Of a DNA stretch of 34,405 bases, positions 19,059-28,275 are shown piece after piece. The translations under genes and the position numbers were made by a program. Below the pieces are notes generated by a model. The model did no database searches, was not told the origin of the DNA, and saw nothing but the letters and a program-made list of their open reading frames with translations. The stretch's first letter is position 1. The number at the start of each line of letters is the position of its first letter. This DNA is from Candidatus Moraniibacteriota bacterium (GTDB lineage: Bacteria > Patescibacteriota > Minisyncoccia > JAHIHE01 > DAOVOJ01), in assembly GCA_030629775.1 (NCBI GenBank), contig DAOVOJ010000004.1:1-34405 (forward strand). Reading direction: 5' to 3'.

Positions 19059-19721
19059 ATGAAAACTAAGAATAAAATAAACTCGGTTTTTTTTATTGTT
19101 ATAGTTATTGTGATGGCGCTGACCAGTCAAGTTTTTGCCGGCTACTCTCTTCCTTCTCAGCCAGCTGGTTTGCCAAGTAGCTTGGAAAACGCGGCAATAA
19201 ATGCTACTAGTTGGTTATTGGGTTTTATAGTTTTATTGGCCGTTTTATTTATTGTTTGGGGAGGAATTAAATATGTCTTTTCAGCCGGCAATAAAGAAAG
19301 CGCGCAAGCCGGCAAAAAAACAATCACTTACGCCTTAATCGGACTTATTGTCGCCGGAGGTTCATACGCCATGATAGCGGTAATTGTTGATGATGTTACC
19401 AATATAAAAGAGCCTATTATTACAAGTACTGCTATCAGTCCCACTTCGGGTCCGCCAGGAACAACTTTTACCATTATCGCCACTATCACGGCATCAGCGG
19501 GAGTGGACATTGCGACAACAATAGTCCATATTCAAAATCCTGACGAAACAGACATTGACACGGTAACTCTTTATGATGACGGCGCCCATAGCGATGGCGC
19601 GGCAGGAGATAATGTTTACGGAAACACTTGGAATTCCGGAGCTGCTCCGGCAGGACCATATTTTGTTGATATTAGCGCTTGCGATTTGTTAGGAAATTGC
19701 AATGAAGAAGAAAATATTTAA
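19059..19721 (+). CDS. T4SS-type pilin (VirB2/TrbC-like) N-terminus fused to an Ig-like LYDDGxHSDxAAGDxxYGNTW module
   Basis: Signal peptide; two TM helices ATSWLLGFIVLLAVLFIVWGGIKYVFSAGNKESAQAGKKTITYALIGLIVAGGSYAMIAVIV; C-terminal VTLYDDGAHSDGAAGDNVYGNTW. Confidence 0.8.
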   Translation: MKTKNKINSVFFIVIVIVMALTSQVFAGYSLPSQPAGLPSSLENAAINATSWLLGFIVLLAVLFIVWGGIKYVFSAGNKESAQAGKKTITYALIGLIVAGGSYAMIAVIVDDVTNIKEPIITSTAISPTSGPPGTTFTIIATITASAGVDIATTIVHIQNPDETDIDTVTLYDDGAHSDGAAGDNVYGNTWNSGAAPAGPYFVDISACDLLGNCNEEENI

Positions 19722-19800
19722 TATTGATGGCAGTTTGAATATATACCAAAATAATAATAAGCATAACAACTATTAATAATTTAATTATTAATCTACAATA

Positions 19801-22212
19801 ATGCTTGTAATAAACAGAATTAAAAAATTAAAAACCAACTCTAAATTATTATTATTGATAAGCGTTATTTTAGTAAGCGTTTCAATTATTTCTTTTGTCC
19901 AGAGCGCTTCTTTTGAAATTGCCGATCAGCCGGAACCGACCGTGAGCAATACCAGTGTTACTCCCGGGACTGAAGACAGAGGCAGTAGTGTAGCCATTTC
20001 TTCTAAAGTAATTGATGTTTCGGGGGTTACTTATGTCAAAATACAGATAAAAAACGGTTTTGATACAATCGTGGCAAATATTGATCTTTACGACGACGGT
20101 ACTCATAGCGATAGCGCGGCGGGAGATAATATTTATGGTAACACATGGACAATTCCTATAAGTTTTTCAGCGGGAAATTATAAAATATTTATTACAGCTT
20201 CTGACACTCTTGGCAATGTTTATCAAACAGGAATTACCACTCCTTTCGGCGAGGCGGGACCGCGAAGCGAGGAAACTAATTTTAATGTAACTGTTCCTGT
20301 GATTACTTGTCCCGACGGTTCTTGCGATGTCGCCGGCGGAGAATGTTCAAGCTGTCCTATTGATTGTACTGTAGCCGATTGTTGCGGAACCGATATTTCT
20401 TGCAATGCTGTGGTAGGAGAAGATTGCTCAAGCTGCTCCACTGATTGCGGATGCGTTGCGCCGAATATTTGCTGTTCTGGAACTTGCCAACTACCAGCTT
20501 GCGTGAATAATAGCGACTGTAATGATGGCGATAGCTGCACAACAGATACTTGTAATAATTCTGGCACTTGTAGCGCCACCTGTTCTAATCCTTCAGTCGG
20601 TTGCATAGATGACGATGGTTGTTGTCCGGCAGGTTGTGATAGCACTAATGATAATAATTGTAGCGCAATCTGCGTAACAGATGGCTCATGCGATAGTAAT
20701 TGTCCAATAGGTTGTACCGTTGCGGAAGATCCTGATTGCGGTTGTCAAGATGATAACGGTTGTTGCGGAATAGGATGCGATAGTACTAACGATAATAATT
20801 GTTGTACTAATACCTGTGCTACAGATGCGGGCTGTAGCGCTATTGTTTTGTCTAACGCTAATATTACAACCGACGTTTGTTGCGGAGTTGGAGAATCGTG
20901 TTATGAATGTGACACTTCTTATTGCTGGAATGGCAGTAGTTGTATTGAAGATTACGATCCAATACCGAACCCTGTGGTAGGAAGCGCTCCGAATCCGATC
21001 GGAATATCAACTACGGTCGCGATAGACGATACCGTATATTTTGACGGGAGCAGTTACTCTTTGGATCCATATGGAACGATAGTTAAATATGAATGGGATT
21101 TTGAAAACGATGGAGCTTATGATTGGACTCATACGACTACTGGGATAACGACACATATATACACAACAGCCGGTTCATACATCGCTAAATTGCGAGTCAC
21201 AGATGATTGTGGGGTAACAGCCACAGACACCGTGAATATTACAGTCAATCCTCCCGGATTAGCGGCGTCAATTTTATCGCCGACAGATGGAGATGCTTTT
21301 AGTGAAGGAGACACTATTACTTTTTGGGGTTCGGCCACGGGAGGCATTTCTCCCTATGCTTTTTCTTGGACATCCAGTATAAATGGACCCATTGGAAGTT
21401 CTCAGGTATTTAACAAAAATGATTTAAGTGTTGGTGATCATACTATTACTTTAAAGGTGATTGACAATGCTAGCACGGAAAATACGATAAGTATAAATGT
21501 TTATATTCCGCCTAACAGTTTTACCTGGCAAAATGTAAGCGGTCAAAATTGGATGACAAATATTAAAGATCAGGGAGCTTGCGGGAGTTGTTGGGCGTTC
21601 GCAACAGTAGGGTCAGTAGAAGCAAAATATCAAATAGAACAAAATAATTCAACTTCGGGTATAAATCTCTCAGAACAATATATTGTTTCAGGATGTTGTT
21701 CCGCGGGAGATTGTAGCGGTGGAACAGTGCTCGCGTTTTCTTGTGTTCAAAATATAGGTATAGCAGAAAAAAATTGTTATAATTATCTTGGCAGCAATAG
21801 CAGTTGTCCAGTCGCATGTGATGATACAAGTCCGATAGATTTATGGAAAATTAATAGTTGGGATCCCATAATTCCACAACCACAAGGAGATAAGGCAGAT
21901 ATACAACGCGCTTTAATTCAACATGGACCTCTATTTGTAGGAATAGCGGTGGATCCATCGGGAGGATATTTTGGAGTCACTGGAACAGTGGATGAAAACA
22001 GCTGCGCCGTCTATACATGCGGAACAACACCAAATCATGCTGTAGTTTTAGTAGGCTATGACAATACAAATCAGTATTGGATTATTAAAAATTCTTGGGG
22101 CGTTATCTCTCTTGATATATGTGATAATGGTTATGCTAGTATGGATTACGGAACATGTCTTATTGGATCTAATATGTACGGTTTTTATTCAGAAGGAGTT
22201 TTGTCTCCGTAA
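19801..22212 (+). CDS. Secreted multidomain papain-like (C1) cysteine protease with LYDDG module, Cys-rich region, PKD-like domains and C-terminal catalytic domain
   Basis: N-terminal TM/signal; IDLYDDGTHSDSAAGDNIYGNTW; Cys-rich DDxGCCPxGCDSTNDNNC repeats; PKD VAIDDTVYFDGSSYSLDPYGTIVKYEWDFENDG; catalytic QGACGSCWAF, NHAVVLVGYD, WIIKNSWG. Confidence 0.92.
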   Translation: MLVINRIKKLKTNSKLLLLISVILVSVSIISFVQSASFEIADQPEPTVSNTSVTPGTEDRGSSVAISSKVIDVSGVTYVKIQIKNGFDTIVANIDLYDDGTHSDSAAGDNIYGNTWTIPISFSAGNYKIFITASDTLGNVYQTGITTPFGEAGPRSEETNFNVTVPVITCPDGSCDVAGGECSSCPIDCTVADCCGTDISCNAVVGEDCSSCSTDCGCVAPNICCSGTCQLPACVNNSDCNDGDSCTTDTCNNSGTCSATCSNPSVGCIDDDGCCPAGCDSTNDNNCSAICVTDGSCDSNCPIGCTVAEDPDCGCQDDNGCCGIGCDSTNDNNCCTNTCATDAGCSAIVLSNANITTDVCCGVGESCYECDTSYCWNGSSCIEDYDPIPNPVVGSAPNPIGISTTVAIDDTVYFDGSSYSLDPYGTIVKYEWDFENDGAYDWTHTTTGITTHIYTTAGSYIAKLRVTDDCGVTATDTVNITVNPPGLAASILSPTDGDAFSEGDTITFWGSATGGISPYAFSWTSSINGPIGSSQVFNKNDLSVGDHTITLKVIDNASTENTISINVYIPPNSFTWQNVSGQNWMTNIKDQGACGSCWAFATVGSVEAKYQIEQNNSTSGINLSEQYIVSGCCSAGDCSGGTVLAFSCVQNIGIAEKNCYNYLGSNSSCPVACDDTSPIDLWKINSWDPIIPQPQGDKADIQRALIQHGPLFVGIAVDPSGGYFGVTGTVDENSCAVYTCGTTPNHAVVLVGYDNTNQYWIIKNSWGVISLDICDNGYASMDYGTCLIGSNMYGFYSEGVLSP

Positions 22213-22232
22213 ATTATTAATAATATAATAAT

Positions 22233-23300
22233 ATGATGACAATATTAAAAGCCAGTAAAATGAATCAGAAAATAATAATGGGAGTTATAGCAACTTTTAT
22301 TATAATAGTATTTGTTTTTATAAACACCGCGTTCGCTCTAAAAAATCCTTCCGCGGTTTATTGCGAACAAATGGGCTATGAATGGACCGTGCAAGAAACG
22401 GAAGCGGGCCAAATAGGAATTTGTAAATTTTCTAAAATAGAGGATTGTCCGGCTTGGGAATTTTTAAAAGGTAAGTGTGGAGAAAAACACAGCTTTTGTA
22501 TTAAAGAAGGTTATGAATTAAAAAACATTAATGATCAAGAAAAATGTTCTTCAATACCATTTTCTTCAGAGTGTGCTGTTTGCGTTCTGGCTAATGGAGA
22601 AGAGATTGAAGTTACAAAATTAATGGAGTTAGATTTTAAGGAAGCTATTTGTGGTGATGGCAAATGTGTTTTAGGGGAAAATTATAAAACATGCCCCGAA
22701 GATTGTTCTTCGGGTCTTTTTGATGGGTATTGTGATGGTGAAATAGACGCTATCTGCGATCCGGATTGTACATTAGAATCTGATCTTGACTGCGCAAAAA
22801 AACCTGTTAAAGCGAATGTTATCATTTGCGCGGATAAAAATTGCTCTCAAAAAAAATCAGCCTTTACTAAAAATGAAACAGTTTATTTTAAAATAAATTC
22901 TGATATTTCTAATTTAAATATTTCATCCACTGTTAAAATTCCCAGCGGTGAAATTAAATATTTAACATTTGAAGATAATCTTGCTTCGTTTCAGTCTAAT
23001 GAAATTGGTGATTTTTCTCTTTGGATTAATCTTTCCAAGAGAAATTATCAGAATTTGAAAATAGAAGAAAATTTTGTTTATTTGGCTAAAATTCCATCGG
23101 CGTCCATTTGCAATGGCAATGGAAAATGCGAGGGTGAAGAAAATGAGCAAAATTGCCCTCAGGACTGCCTGCCAAAAACAGCTGGAGAAAACAATAACAA
23201 ACTTTACATTTTAATAGCGGGAATTTTGTTGGTTGTTGGAGTGGGAATAGCGTTTGTTTTAAAAAGAAAAAGAAAAAAAACCGAAAAGTATCCTTATTAA
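22233..23300 (+). CDS. Cell-surface protein with DUF333-like and Cys-rich motifs, C-terminal LPKTA-TM-basic tail
   Basis: NPSAVYCEQMGYEWTVQETEAGQIGICKFSKIEDCPAWEFLKGKCG (DUF333-like); GDGKCVLGENYKTCPEDC and NGNGKCEGEENEQNCPQDC; LPKTAGENNNKLYILIAGILLVVGVGIAFVLKRKRKK. Confidence 0.82.
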   Translation: MMTILKASKMNQKIIMGVIATFIIIVFVFINTAFALKNPSAVYCEQMGYEWTVQETEAGQIGICKFSKIEDCPAWEFLKGKCGEKHSFCIKEGYELKNINDQEKCSSIPFSSECAVCVLANGEEIEVTKLMELDFKEAICGDGKCVLGENYKTCPEDCSSGLFDGYCDGEIDAICDPDCTLESDLDCAKKPVKANVIICADKNCSQKKSAFTKNETVYFKINSDISNLNISSTVKIPSGEIKYLTFEDNLASFQSNEIGDFSLWINLSKRNYQNLKIEENFVYLAKIPSASICNGNGKCEGEENEQNCPQDCLPKTAGENNNKLYILIAGILLVVGVGIAFVLKRKRKKTEKYPY

Positions 23301-23308
23301 TTTAAATG

Positions 23309-23317
23309 TGGTATAAT
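23309..23317 (+). promoter_or_regulatory. Extended -10 promoter (TGTGGTATAAT) upstream of ftsZ
   Basis: TGGTATAAT about 80 nt upstream of the ftsZ ATG. Confidence 0.5.
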
Positions 23318-23392
23318 GGTATTATTCTAAATGATTATTTGTGTCGCTACACTAAATTTTAGAAAAATAATTTTAGATTTAACATTTTAATT

Positions 23393-24544
23393 ATGAAAGA
23401 AATTAAACCGGATTTAGAAACTTTTGCCAGAATAAAAGTGATCGGCATTGGCGGAAGTGGCGGCAATGCCATTGGGAGAATGAAAGAATATAACCTCAAA
23501 GGTATTGATTTTATTGCCGTTAACACCGACGCGCAAGATCTTCACAACTCTAAAATTTCAGAGAAAATTCATATTGGCAAAAACTTAACAAAAGGTCTGG
23601 GAGCAGGAATGAACCCAGAGGTTGGCCGGCAAGCGGCGGAGGAAAATCGGGACGAAATCCATGAAGCCCTCAAAGGATCCGATATGGTTTTTATTACTTG
23701 CGGTATGGGGGGAGGAACAGGGACGGGAGCGGCGCCAATTATTGCCGAGGCGGCCCGTGACGCCGGCGCTTTGACGGTAGCGGTAATTACCAAGCCGTTT
23801 GCTTTTGAAGGCGCTCAGCGAAAAAAAATTGCTGGAGAAGGATTGGAAAATTTAAAAAGCCAGGTGGATTCTATTATTACCATTCCCAACGATAAATTAT
23901 TGCAAATTATTGACAAAAAAACTTCTCTTTTAGACGCTTTTCAAATTGTTGATGATGTCTTAAGGCAAGCGGTTCAGGGCATTTCTGACCTCATTACTTC
24001 TCCGGGAATGATTAACGTTGATTTTGCCGATGTTAAAACGGTCATGGAAAATACCGGTCCGGCGCTAATGGGAATTGGAAGGGCAACCGGAGAAAATCGG
24101 GCGGTAGAAGCGGCCCGCCAGGCGGTTAACAGTCCTTTGTTGGAACTGTCAATTGACGGAGCTACGGGTGTTTTGTTTAACATCAGCGGATCTTCGGATC
24201 TGGCGATGATGGAGATCAATGAAGCAGCTGAAATTATTACCGAGTCAATTGATCCTAGCGCTAGAGTGATTTTTGGAGCAACAAGCAATAGTAATCTCAG
24301 AAAAGGCGAAGTTAAAATAACAGTAATTGCTACCGGATTTGACAACGATTCACAGGAAAAGAAATTTAATTTAAACGACAATAAAAAAACAGAAAGTGAT
24401 AAAAATGGCAAAGAGAAAAATACAAGCCAAGAAATCAAAGACCGTCCAAAAGATTTTTTAAAGCCAAAAATAAATCCGGTATTAAGTGAAGAAGAAGACG
24501 AATTAGACATCCCGGCGTTTATTAGAAAAAAGATGAAGAATTAA
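23393..24544 (+). CDS. ftsZ: Cell division protein FtsZ
   Basis: IKVIGIGGSGGNAIGRM; VNTDAQDL; GMGGGTGTGAAPIIAEAARDAGALTVAVITKPFAFEG; NVDFADVKTVM; C-terminal DIPAFIRKKMKN. Confidence 0.98.
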   Translation: MKEIKPDLETFARIKVIGIGGSGGNAIGRMKEYNLKGIDFIAVNTDAQDLHNSKISEKIHIGKNLTKGLGAGMNPEVGRQAAEENRDEIHEALKGSDMVFITCGMGGGTGTGAAPIIAEAARDAGALTVAVITKPFAFEGAQRKKIAGEGLENLKSQVDSIITIPNDKLLQIIDKKTSLLDAFQIVDDVLRQAVQGISDLITSPGMINVDFADVKTVMENTGPALMGIGRATGENRAVEAARQAVNSPLLELSIDGATGVLFNISGSSDLAMMEINEAAEIITESIDPSARVIFGATSNSNLRKGEVKITVIATGFDNDSQEKKFNLNDNKKTESDKNGKEKNTSQEIKDRPKDFLKPKINPVLSEEEDELDIPAFIRKKMKN

Positions 24545-24553
24545 AAGCGGATA

Positions 24554-24583
24554 ATTATATACCTAAGAAGTTAGGTATATAAT
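24554..24583 (+). terminator. Hairpin ATTATATACCTAA-GAAG-TTAGGTATATAAT after ftsZ
   Basis: 13-bp perfect stem, 4-nt loop, T-rich sequence downstream. Confidence 0.6.
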
Positions 24584-24608
24584 TTGCGCATTTTGTTTTT
24601 GCGAAGAA

Positions 24609-24684
24609 ATTGTTGTATTGTTATATTGTTAAATTGTTACATATCAGCTGAAACAATTTAACAATTTGGCAATTTAACAATATA
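24609..24684. repeat. Inverted octamer arrays upstream of nrdD (same word as ftsA)
   Basis: gttgtatt gttatatt gttaaatt gttacat ... aacaattt aacaattt ggcaattt aacaatat. Confidence 0.85.
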
Positions 24685-24718
24685 ATCTGTTAATTTTTTT
24701 TGCTTAAATTTTTTAATT

Positions 24719-26875
24719 ATGACTTCTAAAAAGATAACTAAAATCAGAAAACGGAGTGGGCGGGTGGTAAAATTTGAAAAAAATAAAATTACTAATGTAA
24801 TTTGCAAAGCGTTTAAAGCCACAGGTGAAGGCGGCAAGAGAGATTCTCAGAGTCTTGCGCAAAAAACAGAAGCAATTATTTTAAAGCGGTTCAAAATCAG
24901 AAATGGCCATAAAAAAGAAAATGGAAATGTTGAAATTCCAACAGTGGAGGAAGTTCAGGATATCGTTGAAGAAGTTTTGATCAGAGCCAATTATATTGAA
25001 ACGGCCAAAGCATACATTATTTACCGCGAACAGCATAAGATCTTGCGGGAAAACGAAGAAACGCTTCAGGACTCCGTTAATTTAGTTGCCGACTACCTTT
25101 CTGAAATTGACTGGCGAGTAAAAGAGAACAGCAACATGGCCTACTCTTTACAGGGGCTTAATAATCATATCGCCTCATTAGTAACTTCAAAATATTGGCT
25201 TCGGAAAATATATCCGCCGGAAATTAGAAAGGCTTACGAAAGCGGAGATTTTCATATTCACGATTTGGGAATGCTGGCGACCTATTGCTGTGGATGGGAC
25301 TTGAAAGATCTATTGGTACGAGGCTTTGGCGGTGTACCGGGAAAAATTGAAAGCAAGCCGGCCAAACATTTTCGAACCGCTCTTGGACAAATAATAAACT
25401 TTTTTTACACTCTTCAAGGCGAGTCAGCCGGCGCTCAGGCATTTTCTAATTTTGATACTTTATTGGCGCCTTTTATCAGATACGACCAGTTAAATTACCA
25501 GCAGGTTAAACAAGCTTTTCAGGAATTTTTATTTAATATCAATGTCCCGACCAGGGTGGGTTTTCAAACTCCATTTACAAACATAACGATGGATTTAAAT
25601 GTTCCTTCCACGATGGCCGAGGAAGCGGTGATTATCGGCGGAAAACAACAGAAGGAGCAATATAAAGATTTTGCCGAGGAAATGAAAATTCTTAACCGGG
25701 CTTTTGCCGAAGTAATGCTTGAGGGCGACGCCAGCGGACGGGTTTTTACTTTCCCGATTCCGACCTATAATATCACTAAAGATTTTGACTGGCAAGATTC
25801 AAACAATGATTTGATTTGGGAAATGACATCAAAATACGGCATTCCATATTTTGCCAATTATGTCAATAGCGAAATGAAGCCTGAAGACGCCAGATCAATG
25901 TGCTGTCGGCTGCGTTTGGATAATCGCGAACTCTATAAGAGGGGAGGGGGATTGTTTGGCGCTTATCCATTGACCGGTTCAATCGGAGTGGTAACCATTA
26001 ATCTTCCAAGGATTGGTTATTTGTCAAAAAATAAAAAAGAGTTTTTTAAAGAACTGGGAAGCTTGATGGATTTAGCCAAAGAGAGTTTGGAAATCAAAAG
26101 AAAAACCATTGAAAACTTTACCAAGAAAGGACTTTATCCTTATTCCAAACATTTTTTAAGCAACATTAAACTTCAACGAGGAGAATATTGGAGTAATCAT
26201 TTTTCCACAATCGGTTTGATCGGAACAAATGAGGCGCTTTTAAATTTCTTTAAAGGTAAGATTGATATTACCAGCGTAAAAGGAAAAAAATTTGCTGAAG
26301 AAATGCTTGATTTTATGAGAGATAAACTATTAGCCTATCAGGAAGAAACCGGAAATCTTTATAATTTAGAGGCTACTCCGGGGGAAGGAACTTCTTATAG
26401 ATTGGCAAAAGCTGACAAGAAAAAATATCCCGACATTATTACCGCTCAACATTATAATAGCGATAGCGACAAGTTTTACGATCCTTACTATACCAATTCA
26501 TCTCAACTGCCGGTCGGATTTACTGATGATTTGATCGAAGCGGTGAGCTTGCAAGATTCTTTGCAGACAAAATATACCGGCGGGACCGTCTTTCACGCTT
26601 TCTTAGGCGAACGGCTGCCAAGCGGAAATGAAGCAAAAATACTGGTGAACAAAATCTTTAAAAAGGTAAAGATGCCTTATCTTTCTCTAACGCCAACTTT
26701 TAGCATTTGTCCGGTGCATGGCTATTTAACGGGAGAACATTTTAAATGTCCGAAATGCGTTATTGATCAGGATTGCGAAGTGTATTCCCGAGTGGTTGGC
26801 TTTCTGCGTCCGGTCCAACAGTGGAATAAAGGCAAACGAACAGAATATGAGCAGAGGAAAGAGTTTAGGGTTTAA
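24719..26875 (+). CDS. nrdD: Anaerobic (class III) ribonucleoside-triphosphate reductase
   Basis: ATP-cone KIRKRSGRVVKFEKNKITNVICKAF; GVPGKIESKPAKHFRTALGQIINFFYTLQGESAGAQAFSNFDTLLAPFI; zinc site CPVHGYL..FKCPKC; glycyl radical region YSRVVGFLRPVQQWNKGK. Confidence 0.96.
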   Translation: MTSKKITKIRKRSGRVVKFEKNKITNVICKAFKATGEGGKRDSQSLAQKTEAIILKRFKIRNGHKKENGNVEIPTVEEVQDIVEEVLIRANYIETAKAYIIYREQHKILRENEETLQDSVNLVADYLSEIDWRVKENSNMAYSLQGLNNHIASLVTSKYWLRKIYPPEIRKAYESGDFHIHDLGMLATYCCGWDLKDLLVRGFGGVPGKIESKPAKHFRTALGQIINFFYTLQGESAGAQAFSNFDTLLAPFIRYDQLNYQQVKQAFQEFLFNINVPTRVGFQTPFTNITMDLNVPSTMAEEAVIIGGKQQKEQYKDFAEEMKILNRAFAEVMLEGDASGRVFTFPIPTYNITKDFDWQDSNNDLIWEMTSKYGIPYFANYVNSEMKPEDARSMCCRLRLDNRELYKRGGGLFGAYPLTGSIGVVTINLPRIGYLSKNKKEFFKELGSLMDLAKESLEIKRKTIENFTKKGLYPYSKHFLSNIKLQRGEYWSNHFSTIGLIGTNEALLNFFKGKIDITSVKGKKFAEEMLDFMRDKLLAYQEETGNLYNLEATPGEGTSYRLAKADKKKYPDIITAQHYNSDSDKFYDPYYTNSSQLPVGFTDDLIEAVSLQDSLQTKYTGGTVFHAFLGERLPSGNEAKILVNKIFKKVKMPYLSLTPTFSICPVHGYLTGEHFKCPKCVIDQDCEVYSRVVGFLRPVQQWNKGKRTEYEQRKEFRV

Positions 26876-26916
26876 TGGTTAAGAATTGCTAGCGTTGTTT
26901 TTAGATTCTCTTTTTG

Positions 26917-27100
26917 TCATTCCGGAATGAGAATAAATGAATGTGTTAAAAGGTGTCCAACGCCTACACACTCATTTTTATATTAATGTATTTCTTTTTA
27001 TATAAACACAAGCTATAAATTACAACTTGTATTAAGGTGTTGGACACCTTGATACTCAGTTGTTATTAAACGCTTTTATATCTCAATCTGGGATGACAAG
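26917..27100. repeat. Inverted-repeat element between nrdD and nrdG
   Basis: GTCATTCCGGAATGA ... TCAATCTGGGATGAC ends; internal AAGGTGTCCAACGCC / GGTGTTGGACACCTT. Confidence 0.65.
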
Positions 27101-27110
27101 TAGAAAATAA

Positions 27111-27890
27111 ATGTTCCAAGTTCCAAGTTTTATGTTTATCGGCGGTCTCCAAAAATTCACTTTAATAGACTACCCTGGCAAAATTGCGGCGGTTGTTTTT
27201 TTAGCGGGTTGTAATTTCAGATGCCCATTTTGTCATAACGCGGAACTTGTGATTTATGATAAAAATAACTATCAAAATAAATTATCAGAAAAAGAAGTTC
27301 TAAAGTTTTTGAGTTCCAGAAAAGGGGATCTAGACGGAATTTGCATTACAGGAGGAGAACCGACCCTACAACCTGGTTTAACAAAATTTATAAAGAAAAT
27401 CCGAAAAATGGGATTTCTAATCAAGATTGACACCAACGGCTCCTACCCTTTGGTAATAAAAAATTTACTAGAAAATAAGCTTGTTGACTATTGGGCGATG
27501 GATATTAAAACCGCGCCGGAGAAATATAAAATGGTGATTGGCGGTAAAAAAAATATAGAAAATATAGGAAACGAAAATCTTCGTTCTCTACAAAAAAAAT
27601 TAGAAAAAAGTATTGAGCTTATTGTTTTAAGTAAAGTTGAATATGAATGGCGAACAACAGTAGCGCCAACAGTAGTTGATAAAAATGATATTATAAAAAT
27701 GATTGAATGGTTAAAGAAAATTCATCCCGACGCTCTAAAAAATGCCAGCCGCTATACTCTTCAACAGTTTAGACCGGATAAAACTTTAGATCCCGCTTTT
27801 CAGAAAATAAAACCTTATTCCGATGATGAGTTAAAAAAAATGGCGGACTTATTAAAACCACATTGTAAAAAAGTAGTTATTTTGGGTTAA
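27111..27890 (+). CDS. nrdG: Anaerobic ribonucleotide reductase activating protein (radical SAM); real start may be ATG 27132
   Basis: IGGLQKFTLIDYPGKIAAVVFLAGCNFRCPFCHNAELV (CxxxCxxC); GICITGGEPTLQPGLTKFI; DTNGSYP; adjacent to nrdD. Confidence 0.92.
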   Translation: MFQVPSFMFIGGLQKFTLIDYPGKIAAVVFLAGCNFRCPFCHNAELVIYDKNNYQNKLSEKEVLKFLSSRKGDLDGICITGGEPTLQPGLTKFIKKIRKMGFLIKIDTNGSYPLVIKNLLENKLVDYWAMDIKTAPEKYKMVIGGKKNIENIGNENLRSLQKKLEKSIELIVLSKVEYEWRTTVAPTVVDKNDIIKMIEWLKKIHPDALKNASRYTLQQFRPDKTLDPAFQKIKPYSDDELKKMADLLKPHCKKVVILG

Positions 27891-27952
27891 ATTTTCCCCT
27901 CCTTGCGAAGGAGGGGGCAGGGGGAGGTTAAAAAATACTAAGTGAACGCATT

Positions 27953-28222
27953 ATGAAATTCAAATGCAAAGTCATTACCCGCTCTTCGCGGAATGAAATT
28001 GTCGGCTTGGAACAGGAACAATTAAAGCAAACTAAGTTTGATTTTGGCGATGATGAAAATCTGCCAACGATAAAAGTTTATTTAACCGCTGTGCCGATAA
28101 AAGGGAAAGCTAATAAAGAATTGATAAAATTATTGGCGAATGAATTAGGAATTAGCAAAAGTAAAATTAGTATTTTGAAAGGGGAGAGAAATAAAGAAAA
28201 AATGTTGGAAGTTAGAAACTAG
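27953..28222 (+). CDS. DUF167 / YggU family protein
   Basis: IKVYLTAVPIKGKANKELIKLLANELGISKSKISILKGERNKEKMLEV. Confidence 0.88.
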   Translation: MKFKCKVITRSSRNEIVGLEQEQLKQTKFDFGDDENLPTIKVYLTAVPIKGKANKELIKLLANELGISKSKISILKGERNKEKMLEVRN

Positions 28223-28275
28223 GAAGTTAAGTATTGAATTTTCAATTATAGTAAAATAGAAATTACGCGTTTACT

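Noticed and set aside
20223-20645. Antisense 140-aa Q/S-rich ORF
   Set aside because: Lies opposite the Cys-rich region of the papain-like protease; composition is the mirror of its codons, no start context
22690-22722. CCCGAAGATTGTTCTTCGGG-TCTTTTT terminator-like hairpin
   Set aside because: Located in the middle of the DUF333 protein CDS and explained by the TCPEDCSSGLF codons; may be chance, although premature termination cannot be excluded
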